From NCBI GenBank assembly GCA_947488655.1, contig CANKZZ010000006.1, forward strand, positions 62,001 to 126,000: a DNA stretch of 64,000 nt, in the 5' to 3' direction. Below the pieces are notes generated by a model. That model had not been told where the DNA came from, did not search any database, and saw nothing but the letters and a program-made list of their open reading frames with translations. This DNA comes from an uncultured Psychroserpens sp. GTDB lineage: Bacteria; Bacteroidota; Bacteroidia; Flavobacteriales; Flavobacteriaceae. This document shows, one piece after another, positions 1-8,331 of the stretch; position 1 is the stretch's first letter, and the number at the start of each line of letters is the position of its first letter. Made by a program: the position numbers and the translations under genes.

Positions 1-222
1 AGCAAAACCAACAATAAAATTATTAATTTCGGCTACAATAAAATAAGCATTTTCAATGCGCTCTTCCCAAACGTCAATATCATCTGCACCAGATGACCAT
101 ATGTTAATTTGTTTTTCGGAATAATCTTTACCATTAACAGCCCTTACCGTATCTCTAAATAGTGATGTAATTTCTGGAATATCATCTAAAACAGCTTCTC
201 TAATCTCTATATTTTTTACCAT
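1..222 (-). CDS. GNAT-family N-acetyltransferase, N-terminal part (runs off the left edge)
   Basis: The first 74 codons of a leftward gene are visible, starting at the ATG at 222-220 and still open at base 1. The protein begins MVKNIEIREAVLDDIPEI, the usual first strand and helix of a GNAT acetyltransferase (I-R-x-A-x-x-x-D-x-x-x-I). Around residues 60-74 comes FIVAEINNFIVGFA, the strand pair that precedes the acetyl-CoA-binding segment. The acetyl-CoA loop itself lies outside the window, so the substrate cannot be judged. It is transcribed in the same direction as kdsA, 41 bases downstream of it, and may be read from the same transcript. Confidence 0.75.
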   Translation of the reverse strand, partial: MVKNIEIREAVLDDIPEITSLFRDTVRAVNGKDYSEKQINIWSSGADDIDVWEERIENAYFIVAEINNFIVGFA

Positions 223-263
223 AATACAATGCTATGTTTAGCAAGTTAAACTTATAAAAATTA

Positions 264-1082
264 TTAAAATTGATTTATGGTTTTTCTAATGGCTACTAAG
301 TTTGTTAGCAGTTGCTCTAAATTATCTAAGTGTAGCATATTTGCGCCATCACTTTTAGCATTTGCAGGATCAAAATGAGTTTCAATAAATAATCCGTCTA
401 CATTATTTACAACACCAGCTCTTGCAATTGTTTCTATCATATCTGGTCTTCCTCCTGTAACGCCAACACTTTGATTAGGTTGTTGTAGAGAGTGGGTGAC
501 GTCTAGAACTGTAGGAGCATATTTACGCATTGTTGGTATACCTCTAAAATCTACAATCATATCCTGGTATCCAAACATAGTACCTCTGTCTGTAATCCAG
601 GCATTGTCGCTTCCTGAGTCTTTAACCTTTTGTACTGCATGTTTCATGGCCTCAGGACTCATAAATTGCCCTTTTTTTAGATTCACAATTTTACCAGTTT
701 TTGCTGCAGCAACAACTAAATCTGTTTGACGCACCAAAAATGCAGGTATTTGTAGTACATCTACGTAAGCTGCAGCCATTTCAGCATCAGAAACTTCATG
801 AATATCGGTAACCGTTGGTATATCAAAAGTTTGAGAAACTTTTTGAAGAATTTTAAGTGCTTTTTCATCACCAATACCAGTAAAACTATCAATTCTACTT
901 CGGTTAGCCTTTTTAAAACTACCTTTAAAAACATAAGGGATTTCTAGCTTATCAGTAATTGCTACAACTTTTTCTGCAATACGTAAAGCCATATCTTCAC
1001 CCTCAATGGCACAAGGGCCACAGAGTAAAAAGAAATTATTAGACTTGGTGTGGTTTAATTTAGGTACGTTAGATAATTGCAT
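264..1082 (-). CDS. kdsA: 3-deoxy-8-phosphooctulonate (Kdo-8-P) synthase
   Basis: This enzyme condenses phosphoenolpyruvate with arabinose-5-phosphate to Kdo-8-phosphate, the first committed step of the inner-core LPS sugar Kdo, in the cytosol. The 272-residue length is normal for the family. Visible blocks are LLCGPCAIEGED (residues 19-30), KGSFKKANRSR, TVTDIHE, LQIPAFLVRQTDLV and NLKKGQFMSPEAM. The Cys in GPCAIE (about residue 24) sits where metal-independent KdsA proteins such as that of E. coli have Asn. The later DVTHS, FIETH and KSDG motifs supply the other His, Glu and Asp ligands, so this should be the metal-dependent type. A TATCTTTG promoter box lies 26 bases upstream of the start. 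Confidence 0.95.
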   Translation of the reverse strand: MQLSNVPKLNHTKSNNFFLLCGPCAIEGEDMALRIAEKVVAITDKLEIPYVFKGSFKKANRSRIDSFTGIGDEKALKILQKVSQTFDIPTVTDIHEVSDAEMAAAYVDVLQIPAFLVRQTDLVVAAAKTGKIVNLKKGQFMSPEAMKHAVQKVKDSGSDNAWITDRGTMFGYQDMIVDFRGIPTMRKYAPTVLDVTHSLQQPNQSVGVTGGRPDMIETIARAGVVNNVDGLFIETHFDPANAKSDGANMLHLDNLEQLLTNLVAIRKTINQF

Positions 1083-1108
1083 GTGCTTAAAATTTCAAAT
1101 TTCAGCAG

Positions 1109-1116
1109 CAAAGATA
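1109..1116 (-). promoter_or_regulatory. Bacteroidota-type -7 promoter box for kdsA
   Basis: On the minus strand the bases read TATCTTTG, a full match to the TAnnTTTG box. This would start a kdsA transcript with a leader of about 20 bases. No clear -33 TTG is seen at the expected spacing. Confidence 0.5.
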
Positions 1117-1120
1117 CATA

Positions 1121-1480
1121 TTAAAAGCTTCTATTGAGACTATTTCTAATCATCCATAATGCCATAACAAAATTCGCAATCACAAATATGCCACCATAAA
1201 CCATAAATTGTTTAACATTATTAGACATATTTATGATATTAAACACATCAGAGAGGTATGCGACTATTAAATATGATGATAGGCATACAAAGGTGATACC
1301 TAATGTAAAGTTGAGTTTTTTATTAGGTTTAAAAATTTGCCATAAAAACGGGATACCAAATAAAAGTATAGGGTAAGCTGTTAAACCATTACTCTGGTTA
1401 ACATCTGTAAACCAATATACGATTACCGCTAAAAAATAGAGGTAAGGCACAAATTTTGAATATTTACTTATTGTTTCCAT
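1121..1480 (-). CDS. Small membrane protein of unknown function
   Basis: A 119-residue protein that I cannot assign to a named family. It shows about four hydrophobic stretches: YLYFLAVIVYWF near residue 15, ILLFGIPFLW near 40, LGITFVCLSSYLIVAYL near 60-75 and FVIANFVMALWMI near 95-110. It should therefore be a small inner-membrane protein with short loops. It lies upstream of kdsA in the same direction, but a kdsA promoter box falls between the two genes, so co-transcription is uncertain. No promoter is obvious in front of it. Confidence 0.6.
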   Translation of the reverse strand: METISKYSKFVPYLYFLAVIVYWFTDVNQSNGLTAYPILLFGIPFLWQIFKPNKKLNFTLGITFVCLSSYLIVAYLSDVFNIINMSNNVKQFMVYGGIFVIANFVMALWMIRNSLNRSF

Positions 1481-1804
1481 CTGTTCTGAGTTTCAGATGT
1501 AAATCGCCTAAAAATGGTTGGTTTCTAGGAGGCTATTTACTATTAATCTTTATTAGAACGAAAGATAATACCAGAAATTACATTAATTGTACTGTATAAC
1601 ATTTTATTAACTAAAGCTTCTGAAATTTTAACACTTCAAGATTTTAGCTACAAATAGTTTAATTATCAGTTCATTAGCCTGTAGGTGTGCTGTGGTGCCA
1701 TTTTCCGAAGAACTAGAAAAATCGACAATTTTAATAATTTTATAAGTATAATAATTTATACAGAAATTAACGTACCTTTGCACGCTTAAAACAAGGCATC
1801 TATT
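1481..1804. other. Intergenic region between the divergent small membrane gene and typA
   Basis: This 324-base gap holds the typA promoter near its right end and one copy of the over-represented octamer TTCCGAAG at 1703-1710. The left part has a short coding-like stretch on the minus strand (about 1543-1634) without a usable start; I do not call it a gene. No RNA gene or repeat was recognised. Confidence 0.5.
1773..1780 (+). promoter_or_regulatory. -7 promoter box of typA
   Basis: TACCTTTG matches TAnnTTTG exactly and lies 24 bases before the typA start, giving a leader of about 20 bases. The -33 TTG element is not clear. Confidence 0.6.
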
Positions 1805-3604
1805 ATGGCTAATATTAAAAACATTGCAATTATTGCACACGTTGATCACGGTAAAACCACGTTGGTTGATAAAATTATGTATCACTGTCAGTTATTTCGT
1901 GAAAACGAAAATACAGGAGATTTAATTCTTGATAATAACGATTTAGAGCGTGAAAGAGGAATTACAATTACATCTAAAAATGTATCTGTAATTTATAAAG
2001 ACACAAAAATTAACATTATTGATACACCAGGTCACGCCGATTTTGGAGGAGAAGTAGAGCGTGTATTAAATATGGCAGATGGTGTTTTGTTATTAGTAGA
2101 TGCGTTTGAAGGCCCTATGCCTCAAACACGTTTTGTCTTACAAAAGGCTATTGATTTAGGTTTAAAACCATGTGTAGTTATCAATAAAGTTGATAAAGAA
2201 AACTGTACACCAGATGAGGTACATGAGAAGGTTTTTGACTTAATGTTTGAGCTTGGAGCAGAGGAGTGGCAATTAGATTTTCCAACTGTATATGGCTCTG
2301 CCAAGAACAACTGGATGAGTGATGATTGGAAAGATGAGACTGAGAATATTGAGCCATTATTAGATATGGTTATAGAACATATTCCTGCACCAAAAATTCC
2401 TGAAGGAAACACACAAATGCTAATTACATCTTTAGATTTCTCTTCATTTACAGGACGTATCGCTATTGGTCGTTTAACACGTGGAGAACTTAAAGTTGGT
2501 CAAAATATATCTTTAGTAAAAAGAGATAAAAGTGTTGTTAAATCTAAAATTAAAGAACTTCATGTTTTTGAAGGTCTTGGTCGTTTAAAAGTAGACGAAG
2601 TACAAACTGGAGACATTTGTGCAATTGTTGGATTAGAAGGTTTTGAAATTGGAGATACCGTTGCAGATTGGGAGTCACCAGAAGGTTTAAAGACTATTAA
2701 TATTGATGAGCCAACAATGAGTATGTTGTTTACAATTAATGATTCTCCTTTCTTTGGAAAGGATGGAAAGTTTGTAACATCTCGTCATATTAAAGATAGA
2801 TTAACTAAAGAATTAGAAAAAAACTTAGCACTAAGAGTTGAAGAAACTGATAGTGCAGATAAATTTATGGTTTTTGGACGTGGTGTATTACACTTATCTG
2901 TTTTAATTGAAACAATGCGTCGTGAAGGTTATGAATTACAAATTGGACAACCACAGGTAATCATTAAAGAAATTGATGGTGTAAAATGTGAGCCAGTTGA
3001 AGAAATGACTATTGATTTACCTGAAACTGTTTCTGGTAAAGCTATAGAAATGGTAACTATGCGTAAAGGAGAAATGTTAAGCATGGTGGCTAAAGGAGAC
3101 CGTATGGTTTGTGAATTTATAGTACCATCAAGAGGTATTATTGGTTTACGTAATCAATTATTAACAGCAACAGCTGGTGAGGCTATTATGGCTCACCGTT
3201 TTAAAGAATACCAACCGTTAAAAGGTGGAATTCCTGAGCGTCAAAATGGTTCTTTAGTTTCTATGGAAAAAGGTCAGGCTATACCTTACTCAATTGATAA
3301 ATTACAAGATAGAGGTAAGTTTTTTGTTGATCCAGGAGAAGATATTTACGAAGGTCAGGTTATTGGAGAGAATTCTCGTGGAGATGATATGGCTGTAAAC
3401 GTAACTAAAACTAAAAAACTAAGTAACGTACGTAGTTCTGGAGCAGATGATAAGGCTAAGATTGTACCTGCAATTAAATTTTCATTAGAAGAAGCATTAG
3501 AATATATTCAAAAAGATGAGTACGTAGAAGTAACACCTAATTTTTTAAGACTTCGTAAAATATATCTTACAGAGGTTGAGCGTAAGCGTAATAAGAATAT
3601 TTAA
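1805..3604 (+). CDS. typA: Ribosome-associated translational GTPase TypA/BipA
   Basis: TypA/BipA is an EF-G-like GTPase that binds ribosomes and helps 50S assembly and translation under stress or cold. The 599-residue length is typical. Domain I carries the GTPase motifs: AHVDHGKTT (P-loop, residues about 10-18), the RERGITI switch I segment, DTPGHADFGGEV (switch II) and NKVD. Beta-barrel domain II follows, then two EF-G III/V-like domains (FGRGVLHLSVLIE; the RGIIGLRNQLLT block) and the TypA-specific C-terminal domain ending near RKIYLTEVERKR. The gene stands alone, with its own promoter and a strong intrinsic terminator directly after it. Confidence 0.97.
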   Translation: MANIKNIAIIAHVDHGKTTLVDKIMYHCQLFRENENTGDLILDNNDLERERGITITSKNVSVIYKDTKINIIDTPGHADFGGEVERVLNMADGVLLLVDAFEGPMPQTRFVLQKAIDLGLKPCVVINKVDKENCTPDEVHEKVFDLMFELGAEEWQLDFPTVYGSAKNNWMSDDWKDETENIEPLLDMVIEHIPAPKIPEGNTQMLITSLDFSSFTGRIAIGRLTRGELKVGQNISLVKRDKSVVKSKIKELHVFEGLGRLKVDEVQTGDICAIVGLEGFEIGDTVADWESPEGLKTINIDEPTMSMLFTINDSPFFGKDGKFVTSRHIKDRLTKELEKNLALRVEETDSADKFMVFGRGVLHLSVLIETMRREGYELQIGQPQVIIKEIDGVKCEPVEEMTIDLPETVSGKAIEMVTMRKGEMLSMVAKGDRMVCEFIVPSRGIIGLRNQLLTATAGEAIMAHRFKEYQPLKGGIPERQNGSLVSMEKGQAIPYSIDKLQDRGKFFVDPGEDIYEGQVIGENSRGDDMAVNVTKTKKLSNVRSSGADDKAKIVPAIKFSLEEALEYIQKDEYVEVTPNFLRLRKIYLTEVERKRNKNI

Positions 3605-3623
3605 TTTATTTTATATATACTAG

Positions 3624-3656
3624 AAAAAAGGAATCCTTATTAGGATTCCTTTTTTT
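3624..3656 (+). terminator. Intrinsic terminator after typA
   Basis: GGAATCC (3630-3636) and GGATTCC (3643-3649) pair around a 6-base loop. The stem is extended by an A-run on the left and a run of seven T on the right. It is symmetrical enough to act in both directions, and it separates typA from the polysaccharide locus. Confidence 0.9.
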
Positions 3657-3684
3657 GTTTTCTATATTTACAAAAAAGTTATAA

Positions 3685-3897
3685 ATGATACATTTACTTT
3701 ATTTTGATCCTGGTTTAGGGGCAATGATTATACAAGCTATAGTTGCTGCAGTGGCTGGCGTTTTACTTTTTTCTAAAAATTTGTTGTATAAAATTAAATT
3801 GTTTTTAGGAATTTCTAAGCCAAATGATGATGTATTTGATGACATCGATGTAAAAGATTCTGATATAGAAAGCAAATCTAATAGTGACAAGCAGTAG
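3685..3897 (+). CDS. Small single-span membrane protein opening the polysaccharide locus
   Basis: A 70-residue protein. A short N-terminus (MIHLLYFDPGLG) leads into one hydrophobic segment (MIIQAIVAAVAGVLLF, residues about 14-29), then a basic stretch (KNLLYKIKLF) and a very acidic tail (residues 46-70: DDVFDDIDVKDSDIES). Short proteins starting FDPG-x-G-x-x-I-I-Q with one membrane helix are familiar to me next to LPS-modification genes, but no function is established. A near-match promoter box, TATATTTA, lies at 3663-3670. The 3' end overlaps the next gene by 14 bases, so the two are probably translationally coupled. Confidence 0.7.
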   Translation: MIHLLYFDPGLGAMIIQAIVAAVAGVLLFSKNLLYKIKLFLGISKPNDDVFDDIDVKDSDIESKSNSDKQ

Positions 3898-5263
3898 TAG
3901 ACATTCTTCATCGTTTAGAGATCCTTCTGGATTTATTTTTGTAGATCAAGGTATCATTAAACGTTCTATTTCTCCCCTTTATTTTAAACAGTATAATGCA
4001 TTAAAAACAACCGATTTTTATAAAAAGTTGCAGCATGCAGGATTATTAATTTCTCATAAAGAGTTAAGTGTATCAAAGGAGGAAATTATTATAGAACCAG
4101 AGCAAGTTTCATTTATTAATTATCCTTACGAGTGGAGTTTTAATCAATATAAGGAAGCAGCTCTACTAACCTTAAAAATTCAAAAATTTGCTCTAGAGAA
4201 TGGATTTTCTCTTAAAGATGCCTCGGCTTTTAACGTTACTTTTTATAAAGGTAAAATGATTTTTATAGATACATTATCATTTGATTTTTACCAAGACAAT
4301 TCTCCTTGGAGAGCCTATAAACAATTTATATCTCATTTTTTTGGACCTTTATTATTAGCAAAATATAATGGGTTAGAATCATTAAAATTAATGAATAGCT
4401 TTATTGATGGTGTGCCAATAAAAATGGTAGCATCAATGTTGCCATTTAAAACTAAATTAAATCCTTTTTTATATTCTAACATACATTTATTGGCAAAATT
4501 TGAGGATAAGCACAATGAAGATTATAAAGGCAATTCTAAAGCGAGTTCATTATCAAAAAAGGCACAATTAAATATTATAAAAGGGCTTTATGATTTTATA
4601 AAAAAGATGTCTATAGAAAGGTCTAGTGAATGGGGTAATTACTATGATAAAACCAATTACGCAAATGATGCTTTTGATCAAAAGGCTTCTATTATAGATG
4701 GTTGGATTAATAATCTAGATGCTAAAACAGTAATAGATGTTGGAGGTAACGATGGTACGTTTGTTAGAAAAATTAAACAAGAACTTAAAGAGGCCTTGGT
4801 TTGTGATATAGATTATAATGCTGTAGATGCTAACCATAAGTATGTAAAACAGCATAAAGAATCTTATATGCTACCCTTTGTTTTTGATGTTTTAAACCCA
4901 TCTGCAAATATTGGGTTCAATAATAAAGAACGCGATTCTTTTTTAAAGCGAATAGAGGCTTATGAGCCAGATGTAACAATGGCTTTAGCTGTTATTCATC
5001 ACATGACTTTGAGTGGTAACATTCCTTTTGAGATGTCTGCGGAATTTTTCTCAAAATTTTCAAAACATCTTATTATAGAATTTCCGAAGCGAAATGACTC
5101 ATGGGTACAACGCTTATTAAATACCAAAGGTGAGTTTAAAGCTCATTTTGATTTTTATAATATCAACAATTTTGAGTCGAGTTATTCTAACTATTTTCAG
5201 TTAATAGAGAAGGTGTCAATTGATAATTCTGAAAGAGTGATGTACGCCTATAAAGCTCTGTAA
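3884..5263 (+). CDS. Class I SAM-dependent methyltransferase, polysaccharide-locus type
   Basis: A 459-residue soluble protein. The C-terminal half has a Rossmann methyltransferase fold: VIDVGGNDGTFVRKI (motif I, residues about 284-298), then the acidic motif ALVCDID and the motif-IV region MALAVIHHMTL. The N-terminal part (SGFIFVDQGIIKRSISP onward, with FIDTLSFDFY) is typical of the long methyltransferases related to nodulation protein NoeA found in surface-polysaccharide clusters. Acceptor and product are unknown. The start is a GTG inside the preceding small gene (14-base overlap). The following membrane enzyme starts 16 bases after the stop, which indicates one operon. Confidence 0.8.
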   Translation: MTSSSRHSSSFRDPSGFIFVDQGIIKRSISPLYFKQYNALKTTDFYKKLQHAGLLISHKELSVSKEEIIIEPEQVSFINYPYEWSFNQYKEAALLTLKIQKFALENGFSLKDASAFNVTFYKGKMIFIDTLSFDFYQDNSPWRAYKQFISHFFGPLLLAKYNGLESLKLMNSFIDGVPIKMVASMLPFKTKLNPFLYSNIHLLAKFEDKHNEDYKGNSKASSLSKKAQLNIIKGLYDFIKKMSIERSSEWGNYYDKTNYANDAFDQKASIIDGWINNLDAKTVIDVGGNDGTFVRKIKQELKEALVCDIDYNAVDANHKYVKQHKESYMLPFVFDVLNPSANIGFNNKERDSFLKRIEAYEPDVTMALAVIHHMTLSGNIPFEMSAEFFSKFSKHLIIEFPKRNDSWVQRLLNTKGEFKAHFDFYNINNFESSYSNYFQLIEKVSIDNSERVMYAYKAL

Positions 5264-5279
5264 TTTGAGACAATCTATC

Positions 5280-6746
5280 ATGAAATTTATTAACTCTAAC
5301 AAAAGTTATGCACTCCTCGCAGGATTTGCATCTGGGTGTTATGCGTTACTCTATTTATATGATAGAAATTTTACGCTGGTCAATTCTTGGAGTCAGTTTT
5401 TATTCTTTTTATTATGCTTTTGTATTGCACCTGCAGTAATAACTTTTATTCTACATTGGATTTTTAAAAATACCTCATCATTTAAAACGTTTAGTAAGTA
5501 TATTGTATCTATTTTAAACTGTGCTTTTTTTGCTGTTTTTATAATGGCTGTTACTCAAGGCTTTGAAGCTGGTCTAGTGTTATTTATTGCTTGTTTAACA
5601 GGTGCTATTGTAGGTGCATTGGTTTATAAACATATTAATAAAATAATTGTGTTTCAGTTATTATTATCTGTTTTTATGGTTGCAAAATTAGTACCTAATG
5701 TGTATAGAGCAGTAAGTTACTCCTACGATTGGCAAAAACAAGATGACGATATTTTAAATGCTAGTTTTGTTAAAACACCTAATATTTATTATTTACAGCC
5801 AGATGGTTATGTAGATTTTGAGGATATTAAATTAGGACACTATAAATCTACTAATGATGATTTTAAGAGTTTTTTATTGCAAAAGGATTTTGTAACCTAT
5901 AGTAGTTTTAGAAGTAATTATAGATCTACATTATCTTCTAACACGTCTATTTTCTCAATGTCACATCATTATTATAATCATAAGAAAAGCTTCCAGGAAT
6001 TTACGAATGCACGAGAAATAATAACGGTTAACAATCCAGTTTTAGATATTTTTAAGTCTAATAAATATAAGACAAATCTTATATTAGATAATCCGTATTT
6101 GGTAGTAAATAGGCCTAAATTAACTTATGACTATTGCAATATTAATTATAATGATATTCCTTATTTGTCAAAAGGTAATAGCTTTAAGGCAGATAATAAA
6201 AAAGATTTGTTGAGTGCTATTGATCGTAATAGAGCGTTTAATAATTTTTATTTTGTTCGCTACCCAATACCTGGGCATATTCATTCAAACAAATCAACTT
6301 CAAAAGGTAAAGTAGAAGAAAGAGAACAATACTTTAAAGATCTTAAATTGTCAAATGTTTGGTTAAAGGATGTTGTTGACTCGATAATAGCCAAAGATAA
6401 AAATGCCTTAATTATAATTTCATCAGACCATGGAGGCTATGTAGGTTATGATTATACCGCACAGCATAAAATAAAGTCTATAGATCCTGATTTAACCCGA
6501 TCTATTTTTTCTACCGTTTTAGCTATAAGATGGCCAGAAAATGAAACGCCTGAGTATCACGAACAGTTAAAGACTTCTGTAAATTTATTTAGAGTACTTT
6601 TTTCGTATTTAAGTGAAAATGAAGCCTATCTAGACCACTTGGCGCCAGATAAGAGTTTTGACGTAATATCAGAAAATGCACCATTTGGAGTTTATGAAGT
6701 TATAAATGAAAAAGACGAAGTAGTTTTTGAGAAAGTAGAGAAATAG
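5280..6746 (+). CDS. Membrane enzyme of the alkaline phosphatase/sulfatase fold, copy 1
   Basis: About 488 residues. Roughly five membrane helices fill residues 10-150, followed by a catalytic domain. PDGYVDF holds the first metal Asp (about residue 175), STLSSNTS the probable Ser/Thr nucleophile, PGHIH a metal His, and SSDHGGYVGYD the second Asp-His pair (about 383-384). This layout resembles phosphoglycerol- and phosphoethanolamine-transferases that modify envelope glycans, so a periplasmic modification of the polysaccharide made here is likely. An in-frame TTG at 5265 could be the start, but the ATG at 5280 gives the natural N-terminus before the first helix. The next gene is a diverged copy. 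Confidence 0.75.
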   Translation: MKFINSNKSYALLAGFASGCYALLYLYDRNFTLVNSWSQFLFFLLCFCIAPAVITFILHWIFKNTSSFKTFSKYIVSILNCAFFAVFIMAVTQGFEAGLVLFIACLTGAIVGALVYKHINKIIVFQLLLSVFMVAKLVPNVYRAVSYSYDWQKQDDDILNASFVKTPNIYYLQPDGYVDFEDIKLGHYKSTNDDFKSFLLQKDFVTYSSFRSNYRSTLSSNTSIFSMSHHYYNHKKSFQEFTNAREIITVNNPVLDIFKSNKYKTNLILDNPYLVVNRPKLTYDYCNINYNDIPYLSKGNSFKADNKKDLLSAIDRNRAFNNFYFVRYPIPGHIHSNKSTSKGKVEEREQYFKDLKLSNVWLKDVVDSIIAKDKNALIIISSDHGGYVGYDYTAQHKIKSIDPDLTRSIFSTVLAIRWPENETPEYHEQLKTSVNLFRVLFSYLSENEAYLDHLAPDKSFDVISENAPFGVYEVINEKDEVVFEKVEK

Positions 6747-6772
6747 CGTGCGCTTTTTTGTAAATTAACACA

Positions 6773-8272
6773 ATGAAATTATTAGGTAAACTAAAAGAAA
6801 CTATAAGTAGATTTAATTCTAATAGTAAATCATTTCCATTAGTTGCAGCAGTTGCAGCAGGACTTTACCCTTTATTATATGTTTATTATTCTAATTTTAC
6901 TTTAGTCTGTTCTTGGAGTCAATTTGCATTTTATGTCATTACATTTTTAATTTTTCCTATAGTGGTGTTTTCTCTAGCGAGTATAGCTCATAAGCGCATC
7001 AATCTCTTTAAAAAATATCATAAATATATATTTCCTGTGTTAAATCTGTGCTATTTCGCCTTCTTTATGGTGTTAGTTACCTATGGTTTTAAAAAGAAAA
7101 TTTTGGCTGTAGTATTATTACTAACTTTTATATTAGCAATAGCCTTATATAAGCATATTAAAAAGGTTGTAATTCTTCAGCTTTTAATGGCAATTATAGC
7201 TTTTATAATGCTTATTCCAGTATTGTTTTTGCCTTTTAAAACCTCAACGGTTTGGATGGAACAACCAGATCGTATAGAGCAAGTAAAATTTGTAAAGAAA
7301 CCCAATGTTTATATCATTCAGCCTGATGGATATGCTAATTTTTCAGAGTTAAAAAAAGCACCATATAATTACGATAATTCAGATTTTGAGTCATTTCTAG
7401 AAGTCAATAATTTTAAAATGTATGATAATTTTAGAAGTAATTATTTTTCGACATTAAGTTCTAATACCTCAATGTTTACAATGAAACATCATTATTACAA
7501 TAATGTAAAAGGGTCTGTACATGAATTTTATAATGCCAGAAAAATTATAATTGGTGATAATCCTGTTGTATCTATTTTTAAAAACAACGATTATAAGACT
7601 TTTTTAATGCTTCAAAAATCGTATTTACTTGTAAATCGTTCAAAAATATTATATGATTATTGTAATATAGATTATAGCGAAGTCCCTTATTTTACAAGAG
7701 GATTTGGAGTTAAAAAAGATTTGGTAGAAGATTTAGAGAAAGCAATTAAAAACAATGCCAAAACCAATAACTTCTATTTTTTAGAACAAATTTCACCAGG
7801 TCATATTAGCACCTTTAAAAAAAATAGTGAGGGCAAGGATAAAGAGCGAGAAGATTATTTAAATCAACTTACTGAGGCAAATACTTGGCTTAAACGTATT
7901 ATTAGCATCATAAATAAAAATGACGATAATGCGTTAGTAGTTGTTGTTGCAGACCATGGAGGATTTGTTGGATTTGATTATACCTTAGAGTCTCAAACAA
8001 AACAAGAAGATGATACGCTAATAAAATCGTCATTTTCGACAGCATTAGCTATTAAATGGCCAAATAATGATGCGCCAAGTTATGATGACAAATTAAAATC
8101 TAATGTTAACCTGTTTAGAGTTTTGTTTTCTTATCTAGAAGATAATAAGGCTTATTTAAATAATCTAGAAGTAGATAAGAGTTATTTAATGATATATAAA
8201 GGCGCACCAAATGGTGTTTATGAGGTTATTGATGAAAATAACAAAGTTGTATTTAAAGAGACGGTAAATTAG
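6773..8272 (+). CDS. Membrane enzyme of the alkaline phosphatase/sulfatase fold, copy 2
   Basis: This 499-residue protein is a tandem paralogue of the preceding gene, with the same five-helix N-terminus and the same catalytic landmarks: QPDGYANF (Asp about 185), STLSSNTSMFTMKHHYYN, SPGHIS and ADHGGFVGFDYT (Asp-His about 394-395). All metal-ligand positions are kept in both copies, so both are probably active. The helices and the middle of the protein have diverged more than the active site, which points to an old duplication and perhaps different donors or acceptors. It starts 26 bases after copy 1 in the same operon. Confidence 0.75.
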   Translation: MKLLGKLKETISRFNSNSKSFPLVAAVAAGLYPLLYVYYSNFTLVCSWSQFAFYVITFLIFPIVVFSLASIAHKRINLFKKYHKYIFPVLNLCYFAFFMVLVTYGFKKKILAVVLLLTFILAIALYKHIKKVVILQLLMAIIAFIMLIPVLFLPFKTSTVWMEQPDRIEQVKFVKKPNVYIIQPDGYANFSELKKAPYNYDNSDFESFLEVNNFKMYDNFRSNYFSTLSSNTSMFTMKHHYYNNVKGSVHEFYNARKIIIGDNPVVSIFKNNDYKTFLMLQKSYLLVNRSKILYDYCNIDYSEVPYFTRGFGVKKDLVEDLEKAIKNNAKTNNFYFLEQISPGHISTFKKNSEGKDKEREDYLNQLTEANTWLKRIISIINKNDDNALVVVVADHGGFVGFDYTLESQTKQEDDTLIKSSFSTALAIKWPNNDAPSYDDKLKSNVNLFRVLFSYLEDNKAYLNNLEVDKSYLMIYKGAPNGVYEVIDENNKVVFKETVN

Positions 8273-8331
8273 TTTATCTATTATTGAGTTAATACATTAG
8301 CAGTACAAGAAATACTAAGTTTATTTATAAA

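Noticed and set aside
496-729. Open frame antisense to kdsA
   Set aside because: It lies fully within a well-supported gene on the other strand and has no independent signal.
1543-1634. Coding-like stretch on the minus strand ending SGIIFRSNKD
   Set aside because: It is preceded by a stop with only a late internal Met, and no family is recognisable. It could be a gene remnant but the evidence is too thin.
1628-1885. 85-residue open frame on the minus strand overlapping the typA start
   Set aside because: It starts inside typA, is Cys/Asn/Ile-rich with no motif, and covers the typA promoter. It is a shadow frame.
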